Below the pieces are notes generated by a model. That model had not been told where the DNA came from. It searched no databases and was given only the letters and a program-made list of their open reading frames with translations. Below, piece by piece: positions 7,559 to 8,108 of a DNA stretch of 8,108 nt. Location of the stretch: NCBI GenBank assembly GCA_021793715.1, contig JAJYSF010000028.1, positions 1 through 8,108 of the forward strand, read 5' to 3'. A program made the position numbers and the translations under genes. Numbering within the stretch: position 1 is the stretch's first letter; each line of letters begins with the position of its first letter. The DNA comes from Actinomycetes bacterium. Its GTDB lineage: Bacteria; Actinomycetota; Actinomycetes; Actinomycetales; Microbacteriaceae.

Positions 7559-8108
7559 CCATAGCTCGCAGCGAAACGCGTGCCCTCACAGTCGGGGATA
7601 GTGCACCTAGCCGTCGTCGGCCTCCCGCCGGCCCCAGCGTCTATGCGGTCAACCTCATCTTGATCGTTGCGGCGATCTACTTCCTGCTGCCTCTCGTCTG
7701 GGTGGTTATCGCGGCGACGAAGACCCCTGCCGATCTCTTCGGCACGTTCGGGCTATGGTTCTCCGACACTCCGGCGGCGTGGCGCAACCTTGTGGCTCTG
7801 TTTTCGCAGGACGGTGGTGTCTTCACGCGCTGGCTCGTCAACAGCGTGATTTACTCGGGTGTCGGTGCGCTCGTCGCGATGGTGCTTGCCGCGGCTTGTG
7901 GCTACGCGGTCGCAAAATACCCGTTCCGGGGTCGCGAAGCGCTCTTCAGCGTGATCCTTGGCGGCGTTCTCGTTCCCGCGACGGTGATCGGGTTGCCGCT
8001 GTACTTCCTCATGAACTCGGTCGGGCTGGTCGGTAGCTACTGGTCGGTTCTTCTGCCGAGCATGGTGAGCCCGTTCGGCGTCTATCTTGCGCGCATTCAC
8101 TCCAGCGC
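7552..8108 (+). CDS. Sugar-type ABC transporter permease (MalG/UgpE-like), 5' part
   Basis: This is the second membrane subunit of the importer. The frame stays open to the right edge, giving 185 complete codons of a gene that normally has about 280-300. A 30-residue basic, Pro-rich cytoplasmic N-terminus (RRRPPAGPS, 21-29) leads into TM1 (about 31-55: NLILIVAAIYFLLPLVWVVI). The motif ATKTPADLFG (55-64) is typical of MalG-type permeases just after TM1. TM2 (about 96-120) is followed by the loop KYPFRGRE (122-129), TM3 (about 130-153) and the start of TM4. The EAA loop would lie beyond the window. The ATG at 7552 overlaps the previous stop by seven bases; AAAGGGG (7537-7543) is its Shine-Dalgarno, eight bases upstream. 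GTG 7555 is an equally framed alternative start. Family assignment follows from the membrane pattern, motif and position after a MalF-like gene. Confidence 0.92.
   Translation, partial: MVTIARSETRALTVGDSAPSRRRPPAGPSVYAVNLILIVAAIYFLLPLVWVVIAATKTPADLFGTFGLWFSDTPAAWRNLVALFSQDGGVFTRWLVNSVIYSGVGALVAMVLAAACGYAVAKYPFRGREALFSVILGGVLVPATVIGLPLYFLMNSVGLVGSYWSVLLPSMVSPFGVYLARIHSS

Overview
The window comes from a high-GC Gram-positive genome, almost certainly an actinobacterium. A family-level guess of Microbacteriaceae or a close relative is inference only. The clearest evidence is a dnaK-grpE-dnaJ-hspR operon with a HAIR operator (HspR-associated inverted repeat) in front of dnaK, an arrangement typical of Actinobacteria. 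The DnaK also lacks the N-terminal insertion found in Gram-negative DnaK, and third codon positions are very GC-rich. All seven genes lie on the + strand.

Region 1 (2-1024) is the 3' part of a major facilitator superfamily transporter gene that begins before the window. Region 2 (1025-1253) is a 229-base regulatory gap. It holds a 17-bp perfect inverted repeat that probably ends or insulates the transporter transcript. A housekeeping-type promoter (TTGACG, 17 nt, TACACT) follows, with a near-perfect HAIR over its -10/start region. A weaker HAIR-like site lies exactly 52 bp upstream of the HAIR, centre to centre.

Region 3 (1254-5117) is the heat-shock operon: dnaK, grpE (start overlaps the dnaK stop as TAATG), a dnaJ gene for a zinc-finger-less (class B) co-chaperone, and hspR. 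DnaK, GrpE and the J-protein form a folding machine. HspR, the last gene, should repress its own operon through the HAIR, in the family's usual feedback loop in which DnaK assists HspR. Two hairpins inside the operon (in early grpE and at the end of dnaJ) could adjust relative gene expression.

Region 4 (5118-5284) is a more AT-rich gap with no strong terminator or promoter that I can defend. Region 5 (5285 to the window end) is a carbohydrate-type ABC importer operon: a lipoprotein solute-binding protein, a MalF-type permease and the first part of a MalG-type permease. A strong hairpin sits between the binding protein and the first permease. No ATPase and no local regulator are visible before the window ends. 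This part is less GC-biased, contains two TTA leucine codons and has only one GGATCC site against 13 in the first 4.7 kb, so it differs in composition from the heat-shock locus.

I found no wholly new system. The points most worth checking are the helically phased second HAIR-like site, the zinc-finger-less DnaJ in the main chaperone operon, the 17-bp inverted repeat and the enrichment of GGATCC.
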